Shown here piece by piece: positions 49,605 through 59,373 of a stretch of 64,000 bases of DNA. Made by a program: the position numbers and the translations under genes. The DNA lies in the NCBI RefSeq assembly GCF_026262505.1, contig NC_067203.1, forward strand, positions 19,511,411 through 19,575,410, given 5' to 3'. Every line of letters begins with the position of its first letter. The stretch's first letter is position 1. The notes under the pieces are model-generated. The model searched no databases, had not been told where the DNA came from, and saw only the letters and a list, made by a program, of their open reading frames with translations. This DNA is from Trichomonas vaginalis G3 (taxonomy: Eukaryota; Parabasalia; Trichomonadida; Trichomonadidae).

Positions 49605-51410
49605 TCATATAAGGTGGCATATAATCTTCACCCGAGCCTGTTGGATTTGTTGTGAAAGTATGGACATGATTTCCTCCTGGTTCAGTTGGTCGAAAAGTCT
49701 TTTTGCTGAATTGTTATAAGATGGAGATAAAACGTCATTGCCAGCTTTATAGTCTGAGTTGTATAATGGGTGGTCTCTTAATGAGTGGATATGGTCGCCA
49801 GAAAAGTTTGTCGTTCCTGTATGAGTGTGCGCAGGTAAGTTTGCTTCTTTAATTTTCTTTGAGCCTCCTGTTTGCTTTGAAGAGTTAGCACAGTATAAGA
49901 ATTTATCTACAATCTGCTGCCATGTACCGAAACCGAATACATCAGCTGGATTTGTTGAATTCATTGATGTATATATTGAACCAATGGGGTAAATCATCTC
50001 AAGAATTGTATTTAATCCATTATGAATATTGAATTTATTATATAATATTGAAACTAGGCGAGTATTTAAAACTGGTCTTGTTATCAATATTAACGTATTA
50101 TTTTTGAAAATTGCTTTTCTAACATCTTGAAATTTTGTGATTTCAGACCAAGTTCTACCATCATTACTGATATTTACTAAATCACCACATCCTAAAGCGA
50201 TGAAATACCCATCAATATAAAATAAATTAGTAAATCTATAATTTCGAGTAAATTTTGGAGTGAATGAATAAACCAATTCCCAACTTGGTGTTTTCTCTGG
50301 ATCCTGTGAAAAATCTTGTGATAAATAAATATGTCTGTTATAACTCACAGGATATGAATAGACCATACCACCTGAAACGAGAACATAAACATTTGACCCA
50401 TAACATAAAGCTTCAATGTCTCCATCAGCTTGAAAAATTTGTTCAAATTGACCTTGTGGTATTGAAGATGATCTATAAATTTTATGATTTTGTAGGATAA
50501 AATACATACCGTTAGTGTAATACCACTTAATTGTATAATCAATTTCCAAATCTGATGACATCATACTAAACATATAATAATTTATTCCATCCTCACTAAT
50601 GAAAATTTGATTGACTTCATAAATTAGTACCCATTTATTATTAACGCATCTAATAGGATTATTTGGATATTTAAATTTAGCATCTTGATTTAAATTACAT
50701 TTGAACCATTGGATACAATCGAATGAATAACAAGGGCAAAAATCATCTCCAACCGTTATCATTCCCATAAATTTACCGTTATTATATTCAACATATAAAA
50801 TTCTTGGATTAATGATTGGCTTTCGTGTATCAGGATTCCAAACAGATGGAGTAAATGATTCATAGTTTTTAAAATCATTTGTTTTAAAATAATAAAGCAC
50901 TCCAGCTGTATAAAATAAATACATGGTCACTCCATCATAACATATCCATTCAAAAGAATCTATATCAAAGGTTTTATCTGATGATTTCATAAAATTTAAA
51001 AATGGTGGAGTAAAATAGACCTCTGATTGTTTTATTTCTTCATTAACAAATGATATATCAGCTTTCTTTGCTAACTCAGTATTAATGAATGAAATAACTT
51101 TTTCCTTATCTGCTTTCTTCTCTAACTCATCGTTAACATAAGTTTTATCTGCTTTAAGGTCTAAACATCCTGAAACCCATTCTGTATCAGCTTTAACTTT
51201 AAAAGTCTCCAATGTCCATTCATGATACCATTCAACCTTTTCTTTAATTTCATTATCTTTTTCATCAACATAAACCAAATTTGCCTTCTTATTTAACTCA
51301 CTATCCACGTATTCCTTATCTGCTTTCTTCTCTAACTCACTATCCACGTATTCCTTATCTGCTTTCTTCATTAACTCACTATCCACATATTCCTTATCCA
51401 CCTTCTTCAT
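49605..51410 (-). CDS. Polinton tail-fibre-like protein
   Basis: About 600 residues in three parts. Residues 1-125: repeats of ADKEYVDSELEKK type, a trimeric coiled-coil stalk as in phage tail fibres. Residues about 130-460: repeated beta-strand units with SEDGINYY, SNDGRTW and DFCPCYSFDCIQW motifs, like a beta-propeller or fibre-shaft domain. Residues about 480 onward: MIYPIGSIYTSMNSTNPADV, FGTWQQIVDKFLYCA and EANLPAHTHTG, the hallmark of the phage tail-collar/receptor-binding fold. This suggests a host-attachment protein. Such a protein is not part of the usual Polinton set. The region looks nearly whole, with perhaps one break near its C-terminal end. Confidence 0.75.
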   Translation of the reverse strand: MKKVDKEYVDSELMKKADKEYVDSELEKKADKEYVDSELNKKANLVYVDEKDNEIKEKVEWYHEWTLETFKVKADTEWVSGCLDLKADKTYVNDELEKKADKEKVISFINTELAKKADISFVNEEIKQSEVYFTPPFLNFMKSSDKTFDIDSFEWICYDGVTMYLFYTAGVLYYFKTNDFKNYESFTPSVWNPDTRKPIINPRILYVEYNNGKFMGMITVGDDFCPCYSFDCIQWFKCNLNQDAKFKYPNNPIRCVNNKWVLIYEVNQIFISEDGINYYMFSMMSSDLEIDYTIKWYYTNGMYFILQNHKIYRSSSIPQGQFEQIFQADGDIEALCYGSNVYVLVSGGMVYSYPVSYNRHIYLSQDFSQDPEKTPSWELVYSFTPKFTRNYRFTNLFYIDGYFIALGCGDLVNISNDGRTWSEITKFQDVRKAIFKNNTLILITRPVLNTRLVSILYNKFNIHNGLNTILEMIYPIGSIYTSMNSTNPADVFGFGTWQQIVDKFLYCANSSKQTGGSKKIKEANLPAHTHTGTTNFSGDHIHSLRDHPLYNSDYKAGNDVLSPSYNNSAKRLFDQLNQEEIMSILSQQIQQARVKIICHLI

Positions 51411-51627
51411 ATGTCATTTAGGAAACCTTCTATGAATTCCTCATTTAAATTAAATCTTCCAATCTTCAAAAATTTTAGGAAATGCATTTAATGTAATATC
51501 TCTGTTCTTCTGGTGGAATTGATGTTATATCATCCGTTTTCCTTTAATTTTTGAATTCAGAATAAAATTTCTTTTATATATTGATATCACTGCGCCACCT
51601 TTGCAAACGAATTCGAAACGGTCATTT

Positions 51628-51771
51628 TCATACTATCTCCAAATCTCCATATTTCAACCTTTGCGTTTGTTCTACCGTCTTTGAATTATATGCATATATG
51701 GCGTATGTAATGGTCTGAAGGACCTGGGTGCTTTGCGCCTTAAGTTGCTGTGGTTGCTGTTGTTTAATCAT
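51628..51771 (-). CDS. Short Gln-rich Polinton ORF
   Basis: A 47-codon frame (MIKQQQPQQLKAQSTQVLQT ...) whose QLKAQSTQVLQT stretch and DNA are shared with the integrase N-terminal region (near 47395-47435). It probably arose by a small duplication inside the element. Function unknown. Confidence 0.3.
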   Translation of the reverse strand: MIKQQQPQQLKAQSTQVLQTITYAIYAYNSKTVEQTQRLKYGDLEIV

Positions 51772-51799
51772 TTATTATGATTTAAAAATAAATATTTAA

Positions 51800-52419
51800 T
51801 CCGTTATCTCATCAGCTATTTTCTCTATTTGAAATTGCCATAATATTTCATTCATGAATTCTAAATCACAATCAAATAGGTCAGTTATTCTAAATTTAAT
51901 ATTTGATAAATCTTTTGAATGAAGAATAAATGAATTCCCAGATAATTGAAACGGATATGATAAAGAAAATGTGTTTAAGTTGATAGATAAAAGTTTTGTA
52001 TTGATGGGTAAGAGTTAGGGTCTAATGTGATGTGAAAATCTCATTGGGGTATTAACTTTATCACATTTGATTAAAATGAAATTGGAACCAGTGTCAGAAT
52101 ACAAAACATCCCCAACATCTTTTTCAAAATTTAATATCCCCAACAATGAACGAAGATGAGGAGTACAAAATTTAATTTTCAGCGGAAATTTAATAAGGTT
52201 ATTTATTTCATCAAGTTCAAAAAGTTTATCAGGTTTTGATTTAAAATTTTCTTCATACCATACGATAAATGATTCATTTAAATAACTTAAAATCATGTTA
52301 ATATCCCATTTCGCTATCACATTATTTATATACATATCATACATTTTTTCAAGGTCATCTTTAATAAATGATATATAATCTGAAGGGTCTAAAAGAATGG
52401 GATTAAATTTACAACTCAC
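51800..52419 (-). pseudogene. Polinton minor protein region, broken
   Basis: A minus-strand coding region with virion-protein-like character (FSLSYPFQLSGNSFILHS; MILSYLNESFIVWYEENF). Position between the fibre and the plus-strand 123-residue gene, and its beta-rich look, would suit a minor capsid (penton) protein, but I see no decisive motif. It appears broken about once. Confidence 0.35.
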
Positions 52420-52524
52420 AGAAACGAGAGTAACATTATAAATTCCGCTAACTGTTAAATTTAATTCACAGTTATTATTCGAAAATAATATTGATAATTG
52501 ACATTTTTTATTACGATTAAAAAT

Positions 52525-52893
52525 ATGGTAAAGCGTTATTTTCCAGTGATAAATAAAACTAGAATAAGATTACCTCAAGAATTCATAAATTCAACGAATA
52601 AGAAATTCATTCATGTTATAAATTTTAGTGTTTTCAGAAAATATGAGTCAGTGTCATATTCATCAACGGGTTATATTTCACTTCATTCAAATTTAGTTCA
52701 ATCAAACCCATATAATGACCATTTCATAAGATTTTCAGATGGTATTAAAAATGTAATTGATAGATTAAAATATGAACAGATTGACAATATCGAATTTTTG
52801 GAATTTTGGTTTAAATATCCCGATGGAAAAAAGATTGAAGTTAAAGATAAAGCTGATACTATAACAAACAATTACAATGACCGATCCGGATAG
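52525..52893 (+). CDS. Polinton protein, 122 residues, beta-rich
   Basis: Starts at ATG 52525 (MVKRYFPVINKTRIRLPQEF ...). The pattern of alternating hydrophobic residues (HVINFSVFRKYESVSYSS; ISLHSNLVQSN) suggests a beta sandwich. It is transcribed against its neighbours and matches no family I know. Confidence 0.5.
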   Translation: MVKRYFPVINKTRIRLPQEFINSTNKKFIHVINFSVFRKYESVSYSSTGYISLHSNLVQSNPYNDHFIRFSDGIKNVIDRLKYEQIDNIEFLEFWFKYPDGKKIEVKDKADTITNNYNDRSG

Positions 52894-53083
52894 TGGGGAA
52901 CAAAAAGAAATAAAACAAACGATAGAAACTGGTGAAAGGTCATTATTATTGATTATGATTCAAAGGATTATTATTCGATAATGTTAATGCTTGAATATTA
53001 AATAGCCTTAACAAAGAATTTTTCAAGTGATATTTTATATTCATCAACTATTCATTATAAATATCATTATATGTTAAATGAAG

Positions 53084-53345
53084 TTCAGTTGTTGTTCCGT
53101 TCTTTGATATCTAATTGTGCTAATATCCTTTATAGGATTTATTTTTGCAACTGTTCCGCAGCATGAAACCTCATCATCTATGAAAAATTGAATCTTAACG
53201 TCTGAATCTTGAACATCACAAAGAATGGCGATAATGTGAATTAATGATTCATAAGGTAAAATAATTAAACCGGATTGATCAATTAAATTTATTATTGAAT
53301 CATAATTATTAATTATTATATCACGGTAAATTTCATTAATTCAGA
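53084..53345 (-). pseudogene. Remnant of a Polinton gene
   Basis: A coding-like stretch on the minus strand (DSIINLIDQSGLIILPYESL ... DDEVSCCGTVAKINP) with no good start. Probably the partner of the beta-rich neighbours; broken. The bases 52894-53083 and 53346-53468 around it hold nothing I can name. Confidence 0.3.
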
Positions 53346-53468
53346 ATTAATGTCTATTTTATATGGGTTCTCGATGTTTGATGAAAGAGGCGGGGGGTAT
53401 GTTGGATAAGTGGAATTTCAACAGGTTCTTTACCGGGTTCAGATAAAATGATTGGGTCTCCATCTTCT

Positions 53469-53660
53469 TTATTTTGCTTCCTCCTTTTTCGGTAAGTCAC
53501 GAGTTAATAAATTTGGTTGAGTTGCTGACCTTGTTAATTCAGGGCTAACATTAACTTTAACATTTTGAATAATTCGTGATTTATCATCATTTACGTTATA
53601 ACCAACCATAATCTCTGCTTTTGCGTTAGTGTTCTTTTGACTAGTGAAACGTCTTCTCAT
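53469..53660 (-). CDS. Small basic Polinton protein, 63 residues
   Basis: A short basic protein (MRRRFTSQKNTNAKAEIMVG ... RDLPKKEEAK) starting at ATG 53660 with a typical short A/T-rich leader. No family recognised. Confidence 0.4.
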   Translation of the reverse strand: MRRRFTSQKNTNAKAEIMVGYNVNDDKSRIIQNVKVNVSPELTRSATQPNLLTRDLPKKEEAK

Positions 53661-53696
53661 TTATAATCGAATAAAAAAAATATATTTAAACTTTTA

Positions 53697-54595
53697 TTTT
53701 ATTTGCTGGAACTTTTGAATCTATTATTCCCTGTATTTGTTCATGAAGTTGATTTTTAGCTGTTTCATCGAAATTAATAGACCGAATATATTCATTAATT
53801 GCATTCTTATAATCATCTGATTTCTCAAATTTTCTTTATCTGATTCCTTAACTAAATCATAAGTTAAACCTCGTTGCTGATATAATGGTTTCTTAATTAA
53901 ATCTTTGAATGCTTGAGATAAAGCACCCGATGCAATTCTTGCTACTAAATTGGTTGGAATTGCTGTTTAAGTTCATCTTTAACATTTGCGAAAACTGGAT
54001 CGAATAAAGCAACTTTAAAGAATTTCTTAGCTGAAATTTCCGGTCTAATATTTGCATATTGACCATCAAACTGGTTAGAATATCGTGGTAATCCATCCGG
54101 TCCCTCTTCAATAGCATTTAATTCTTCATTGAAATAAGAATATGGATTATGACGGTATGAATTAATTGGACCATTTTCACCTTCTCCAATGTATTGTTTA
54201 ACAGCTTTTCCATTTTCATCAAATTGCATAGGATAACGTTCATTATATGCTTTACGTTTAGGATAATCAGATATAGTTAATTTATAACCATTTATGACTT
54301 TAATATTACCTTGACCATCAGTAATGAAATCTTCATTTATACCATCAGGTTTTCCATTTGGACCCGTAATGTCTGCTTCGTGTGCTTCCCAATTTGGACC
54401 TTGACGTTTGGCATATGCTTGAGCTTCTGGTAATGTTAAAACGTTTCTCATTTGTTTAACATCTTTTTGAAGACCAGCAACAATATGAACTAATTCTTTC
54501 ATTCCATCAGGAACTTTCATAGTTCTATTATATGCACCCCTTTTGTTTGTCCCTTGTTTTAATGGAACCTGTAGAAGATTTGCTATTTCTGTCAT
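53697..54595 (-). pseudogene. Polinton conserved protein before the ATPase
   Basis: A coding region starting [16 protein letters not shown] at 54595. A coiled coil ([20 protein letters not shown]) is followed by a Gly/Asn/Asp-rich part ([17 protein letters not shown]) and a mixed tail. A copy is in Polinton 2 (63364 to the window edge). No enzyme motif is seen; a structural or scaffold protein is likely. Broken about once. Confidence 0.5.
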
Positions 54596-54635
54596 GTTTA
54601 ATTATAAATAAAAAATAAAAATTAATTATAAAAAG

Positions 54636-55463
54636 TTAATCAAATTTAACACTTCCTTTATTTAAATCAACTATTATTTTTCCATGTTCACCTAATTGCT
54701 GATATTGTGTGTAAAGTTCATTAATGCTCATTGGTAAATTCACTTGATAAAGCATAACGTTCAACTGTTGACGACTAAACCCACTGAAAATGAAAAGGGT
54801 TGATAGATTTGATTTAATGTTTGTGCTTAATGCTTTGAAGTATTGAACAGCCATGAAGAATGAACACTGAATGTGTCGACATTGAGTTAATAACTGATTA
54901 AAATATGATTTCTCATTTGTTATTAGTTTTGATTTCACTGCATCATCTAGAAAAATGAGTGAATGCAAAAATTCTCTATCAAAATTTGAAATAGAAAGTG
55001 TTTCAAATAATTCATTCCGTTGTTTATCAATAATTTTATCCTCTAATCCTTGCTTCTTGATTGTATTATATAATTCTTTATACATTAAAAAGTTTTTTAA
55101 ATAATCTTCTGCTTCTTCTTGTGATAAATAAATAATTGGAATTTTGATTAAATGCTTTAAAGATTCAAATGTATCATCTGAAGGTGAACCTGAACGGTTG
55201 ATATAAATTAACACGTGTGAATAGGGTGAAGTGTTAGCAATAATGATAATTTGTTTTAATATCGTTAATGTTTTACCTTTATTCTGTTTACCAATTGCTG
55301 CGGTGATTGAATTTAAGTAACATTCAGAATATGGAATTTTCATTAATTTTTCCTTAGATAGAGCATTTCTATTATCACTCAATGCTTCATTAATCATATC
55401 ATCTATGTATGTATTATATACTCCTGCTAATTCTTCATAAGGGGTGGATGAGTTTAACTCCAT
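54636..55463 (-). CDS. Polinton genome-packaging ATPase
   Basis: A 275-residue ATPase of the FtsK/HerA (A32-like) type that pumps DNA into the capsid in related viruses. A Walker A loop is at about residues 58-66 (GKQNKGKTL) and a Walker B strand is HSLIFLDDAV. A sensor-like STLFIFSGFSRQQLNVML stretch is near the end. It lies between the major capsid gene and the MTEIANLL gene on the same strand, the common order in Polintons. The frame is open throughout in this copy. Confidence 0.8.
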   Translation of the reverse strand: MELNSSTPYEELAGVYNTYIDDMINEALSDNRNALSKEKLMKIPYSECYLNSITAAIGKQNKGKTLTILKQIIIIANTSPYSHVLIYINRSGSPSDDTFESLKHLIKIPIIYLSQEEAEDYLKNFLMYKELYNTIKKQGLEDKIIDKQRNELFETLSISNFDREFLHSLIFLDDAVKSKLITNEKSYFNQLLTQCRHIQCSFFMAVQYFKALSTNIKSNLSTLFIFSGFSRQQLNVMLYQVNLPMSINELYTQYQQLGEHGKIIVDLNKGSVKFD

Positions 55464-55487
55464 TTAATCAAAAATAAATTTATAATT

Positions 55488-57127
55488 TTAAACATTTCTA
55501 TTCATCAATATTTCATCATATGAACTTCTATACTGTGGTGGTGTACCTGTTGGATGATATTTCAAACCTTCGTCCGGTGTCCATGTCCAATATGTAGTCC
55601 TAGTAAACCAAACCTGAGGAGGATTTGTCACCTTTGAACAGTAAGTGTCATTTTCACCCTGAATGATTGGATAAGCTTTCACTTGTACTGTAACTTGTGA
55701 GTTGAAAGTTTCTAATCCATCAAAGAATATACCCACTCCATCACGTTGAACTGGAATAGTGCATAAGAATGAAGTTTGGTCTTTCCATGTTCTAGCTAAT
55801 GGCGTGCCATCATCTGCATTCAGTGGTCTAGTTAATGAGTCCTCGTATTCTTCTGTGCATTCATTCACTCCATCTAAATCAGAAGCTTGAAGCATACGTG
55901 TAAAGAATATGTCACCCACTGTGGTCATCGCTTGATCGGGGAAGTTTCTGGAATCTATAGTGACCTGAAGACCTCGAAGCATTGGATTTTCTAAAACTGT
56001 TCTTTGCATTGCATTCTTCGGAAATGCTAACACAACATCTGTAACATTATGAAGAGCGTATGAGAAATCTGAGCTGATACCTTCAGGAGTGATGCAACCT
56101 CCATTTAGTGAACGAACGTCAATATGTTGAGCTGGAATCATGAATGGATCTTCCTTACTGAATAAACGTGGTATTGCTTTAACTGATTCTTCAATTAAAC
56201 CGTATCCTGGTGTAATGCATTTATCCTCTAAAACTTCCATCTTTGTGCATGAAATAATAACGTCATCAACTGTTGCGTCAGCAGATGTAGCGGCTAAGCT
56301 TGTAATTAATTTGGCAGGAAGTCCGATTTGTTGGAATTTGCGATCATATTTATAAACATGATTCATAATCTTTTCATAATTTTCATCAGTTATCTTTTCA
56401 TAAACGTAATTTTGTAAATCAGCAACTCTTAACGGGTCAACCTGACAAAATACTAAAGTATCCCTGAAAACATAATATTTAAGAATGATATCACCAAATG
56501 ATTTAGGATAATCATCGAACGCCTGAAATGCTAACAAATCATTTACCGGAATAATCATATCAAAAGTGACATCAACTTCTTCATTTGCTTTCTTGAAAAC
56601 TTCTGAAGGGTCAATATATTTACCACATACTGAGTTATCATATTTTTGAACATTATTATATAACGAATGAACAAACTTTTTAACTTTCCTTTCTGATTTT
56701 GGTTTATATGTTGCAAATGCGAAAGATTCACGGGCGCAATCCATCTGAAGATAACCGGCATCACCTCTTTCGGTTTCTACTTCTAATTGTTTAAAGCTTT
56801 GATTTGATGATTTGTAACCAACGAATAAACGCATGCATTTAAAAGCGGCATCACATGTGAAAGCTTTATTTGAAACTAGAGTTGCTTAACTTTGCGTTTA
56901 ATATATGTGTCACCTAATTGGTTCACATCATGAGCTGGATTTGTAATTCTTAAATGAGTTTGTTTATCATCAAAATATGGAGCATCAGAGTCATAGCATG
57001 AACTTTCAAGTTCTCTATAATATCTTCTACCGTCATTCTTTGCGAATATTTCATTTATCTTTTCGAATGAATGAAATACATTTCCATTAATCGGTTTAGT
57101 GTTTGGCACCAAATAGTTAGTCGTCAT
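55488..57127 (-). pseudogene. Polinton major capsid protein region
   Basis: The hexon-type (double jelly-roll) capsid gene by position, length (about 540 residues) and content: it starts MTTNYLVPNTKPINGNVF, and long beta-rich stretches follow (ITSLAATSADATVDDVIISC; VTVQVKAYPIIQGEND). It is the gene nearest the ATPase, as in other Polintons. A nearly identical copy is in Polinton 2. This copy is broken about once. The call is made from order and character, since the fold cannot be proved from sequence alone. Confidence 0.7.
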
Positions 57128-57196
57128 TTATTAATAAATAAAAAATCAAAATTAAAAGATGAAAATGAATTTTTAATTTTAATGAAATAATCAACT

Positions 57197-57412
57197 ATGG
57201 CTGCAGGTATATTTAAGAAACTGTGGGATAGAGTAAAAAGAGGAGCGAGTAAAGTTTGGGAAACATTGAAGAAGGGGGCAAATTGGATATTTAAGAATAA
57301 AGAAGCAATTAGTGACGTTGCTGAATCAATAACACCAAAAGCTGCCCCAATAAGAGAAATTTTAAATAAAGGAGAAAAAGTTTATCAAAGACTTCAACCG
57401 ATACTAAGATAA
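57197..57412 (+). CDS. Short amphipathic pVI-like protein A
   Basis: A 71-residue protein starting MAAGIFKKLWDRVKRGASKV with a second amphipathic helix (VWETLKKGANWIFKNKEAI). The N-terminus, small residues followed by FKKLW and basic residues, is like the membrane-lytic helix of adenovirus pVI (WGSLWSGIKNFG) or of lytic peptides. It is a paralogue, by its first residues, of the 78-residue protein next door, which converges on it 20 bases away. Confidence 0.65.
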   Translation: MAAGIFKKLWDRVKRGASKVWETLKKGANWIFKNKEAISDVAESITPKAAPIREILNKGEKVYQRLQPILR

Positions 57413-57432
57413 AAATAATATTTATTTTTCCA

Positions 57433-57669
57433 CTATCTACCCCCTATTTTATTAAGTATTCCTTCAGCAATTCCACCAATTGCGTTACCTGCTTGTGCTC
57501 CCATCGCCGGATTACCTGCTTTAGTACCTAATACTCCACCTATGATAGTTCCTGCCGTTTTCGCTACTGGTGCCAAAAAGTTTGCAACGGGTTTAATAAT
57601 CTTTTTATGAACCCAACCCGCAGCTTTCTTAATTCCATCCCATAATTTTTTAAAGAATCCTGCCGCCAT
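57433..57669 (-). CDS. Short amphipathic pVI-like protein B
   Basis: A 78-residue protein starting MAAGFFKKLWDGIKKAAGWV, then a basic stretch (HKKIIKPVANFL) and a Gly/Ala-rich hydrophobic helix (TIIGGVLGTKAGNPAMGAQA). The combination of an amphipathic N-terminus and a Gly-zipper-like helix suggests membrane insertion and oligomerisation during entry. Copy in Polinton 2: 60293-60529, identical as far as seen. Confidence 0.65.
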   Translation of the reverse strand: MAAGFFKKLWDGIKKAAGWVHKKIIKPVANFLAPVAKTAGTIIGGVLGTKAGNPAMGAQAGNAIGGIAEGILNKIGGR

Positions 57670-57735
57670 TTCTGATTTAATATTAATTAAAAAATATATT
57701 TCATCACTTATATTCTAATTTTTATTTAATGATAA

Positions 57736-58104
57736 ATGAAACCGATTTTAAAAATAAATGAAACAGAGGAGGAAGAAATAAATGAAAGTGAAAATGTTCA
57801 ACAAAAAATAAACGTTGTTAAACCAATTACTGAAATAAAAATTTTTTCATCTGTTGAAGAATTTAATGACTATTATGCTAATAATAAAAAATTATTTGAA
57901 GAATTGACAACGTGTAAATTGAATAAAATGTTTAAAGTTGATGGATTCAAAATTTCAAAAATAAAAGGAGTGGTTAGTTTGAAATCTATTCCTCAATCAA
58001 GAATCACCTCATTAATGAAAATAGATGATTTAACAAAAAGAATAGAAGAGATTGAAGAAAGAATGAATCAAATAATTGATTTCATAAATTCAAATAATCA
58101 TTAG
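57736..58104 (+). CDS. Polinton acidic coiled-coil protein, 122 residues
   Basis: Starts MKPILKINETEEEEINESEN and ends with a coiled coil (LTKRIEEIEERMNQIIDFIN). The middle is a compact domain (FSSVEEFNDYYANNKKLFEE). Family unknown. Copy in Polinton 2 at 59858-60226 on the other strand. Confidence 0.55.
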   Translation: MKPILKINETEEEEINESENVQQKINVVKPITEIKIFSSVEEFNDYYANNKKLFEELTTCKLNKMFKVDGFKISKIKGVVSLKSIPQSRITSLMKIDDLTKRIEEIEERMNQIIDFINSNNH

Positions 58105-58115
58105 TTTCTTAAAGT

Positions 58116-58523
58116 TCAATGTTGAACTCATCAAAATCTTTTACCCGTTTATGAGGTCTTTGATTATGACTCCATTGATTCCATTCAGGATTTAAACAAT
58201 GTTTAATTAATCGCGGAATATCTGACATCATCTATATATAGCTTCTTTTATAAAAGAATTTATTTTAAAATTAATGTTAATTTTTTAATGATTTATTTTT
58301 TTAAAAAATTATTTTTTATTTCATTATGTTTGGGCTGAGTGTAAATGTCTTACAATTTTGAAAATTTTTTAAATCTTGATTTATTCAAAAACGTAAGAAT
58401 AAAAACCGTAAGAATCATACATTTTTTACTTCATATGTTAAAAAAATGATACAAAATCGCTCGATATTGTATGAATTCTTACGTTTACAAAAAAAGTCAC
58501 AAAACCCGTCATATCCTACTACT
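58116..58523. repeat. Right terminal inverted repeat of Polinton 1 (rearranged)
   Basis: The outer ~35 bases and the part near 58195-58320 match the left end in inverted orientation. It includes only a remnant of the 187-residue gene. The segment about 58325-58490 is unlike the left end. So the right TIR is shorter and altered compared with the left one. Confidence 0.75.
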
Positions 58524-58529
58524 AATGAT

Positions 58530-59338
58530 AGTAGTAGGATATGATGGGTTTAGTGACTTTTTTGTTACATCTATATATAGACGATGCATTAAAATATATT
58601 TATTTATAAATCATTAAAAAAATTAACATTAATTTTAAAATAATTTATTTTTTTATCTTTTATAAAAGAAGCTATATATAGATGATGTCAGATATTCCAC
58701 GATTAATTAAACATTGTTTAAATCCTGAATGGGTTAAACTTCAATTTAAAAATGAAGATTGTGAATTATTAAATGAATATGAAAGCCAAAATAAGCTAAT
58801 GAGGTATAAATATAATGATAAAGAATATTTAATTTCATGGAATCAATGGAGTCATAATCAAAGACCTCATAAACGAGAAGAAGAAATTGAAAATAATGAA
58901 ATGGAAATCATTGATGACATTAAAGAGGATGGAATTCCTAAATTTTGTAGAAAAACCTTTAGAACTAAGTTAGGAGCATATAAACGTAGAGTATTAAATC
59001 CTGAATATCTTAAACATCAATTTAAAAAGGAAGACTGTGAATTATTAAACGCTAATGAATATGAAAATGCTAAATCAAAACTGAGATATAAATATATTGG
59101 AAGTGATGAAAGGTGTAAAGACAAAGATAAAGTTTATTCAGTTTCATATAATAACTGGCACACGTTGGGGATAAGAAAACATTTAGGAGATTATGGGAAA
59201 TGTTCTGAATTCTTTAAATCTAGTATGTACGAGAGAATAAAATAAATCAGATATAATTATTTTCATGAATAAAAGATTCACTACCATAATGAAATAAAAA
59301 AATTTTTAAAAAATCAACTTTAAAAATTCATGTCTTAC
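58530..59338. repeat. Left terminal inverted repeat of Polinton 2
   Basis: About 809 bases almost identical to the left end of Polinton 1 and ending at the same TCATGTCTTAC. It lacks the 1.49-kb insertion and so shows the empty site of that element (CATGAAT at 59264-59270). Confidence 0.88.
58682..59245 (+). CDS. TIR-encoded two-repeat protein, second copy
   Basis: The same 187-residue protein as at 38326, differing by one residue near the end (GDYGKC against GDYRKC). Open throughout. The near absence of change in two copies in separate elements means recent copying or gene conversion between TIRs. Confidence 0.78.
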   Translation: MMSDIPRLIKHCLNPEWVKLQFKNEDCELLNEYESQNKLMRYKYNDKEYLISWNQWSHNQRPHKREEEIENNEMEIIDDIKEDGIPKFCRKTFRTKLGAYKRRVLNPEYLKHQFKKEDCELLNANEYENAKSKLRYKYIGSDERCKDKDKVYSVSYNNWHTLGIRKHLGDYGKCSEFFKSSMYERIK

Positions 59339-59373
59339 ATTTTTGAATAATTTATTTTTTTAATTCGTAAGAA

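Larger units (their letters stand above)
38173..58523. mobile_element. Polinton 1 (Maverick), near full length, broken
   Basis: A 20.35-kb Polinton bounded by AGTAGTAGGATATGA at both ends in inverted orientation. It carries the family set: protein-primed polymerase B, retroviral-type integrase, packaging ATPase, major capsid protein and several small proteins, plus a fibre-like protein. Polymerase side is left, capsid side right. It contains two later insertions: a mariner (42669-43969) and a 1.49-kb inverted-repeat element (38915-40406). It is broken, with roughly half a dozen breaks apart from the insertions. The near identity of its ends and capsid genes to Polinton 2 shows that it is young. 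The six bases flanking its two ends are ATCATT (left) and AATGAT (right), inverted rather than direct. Confidence 0.93.
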
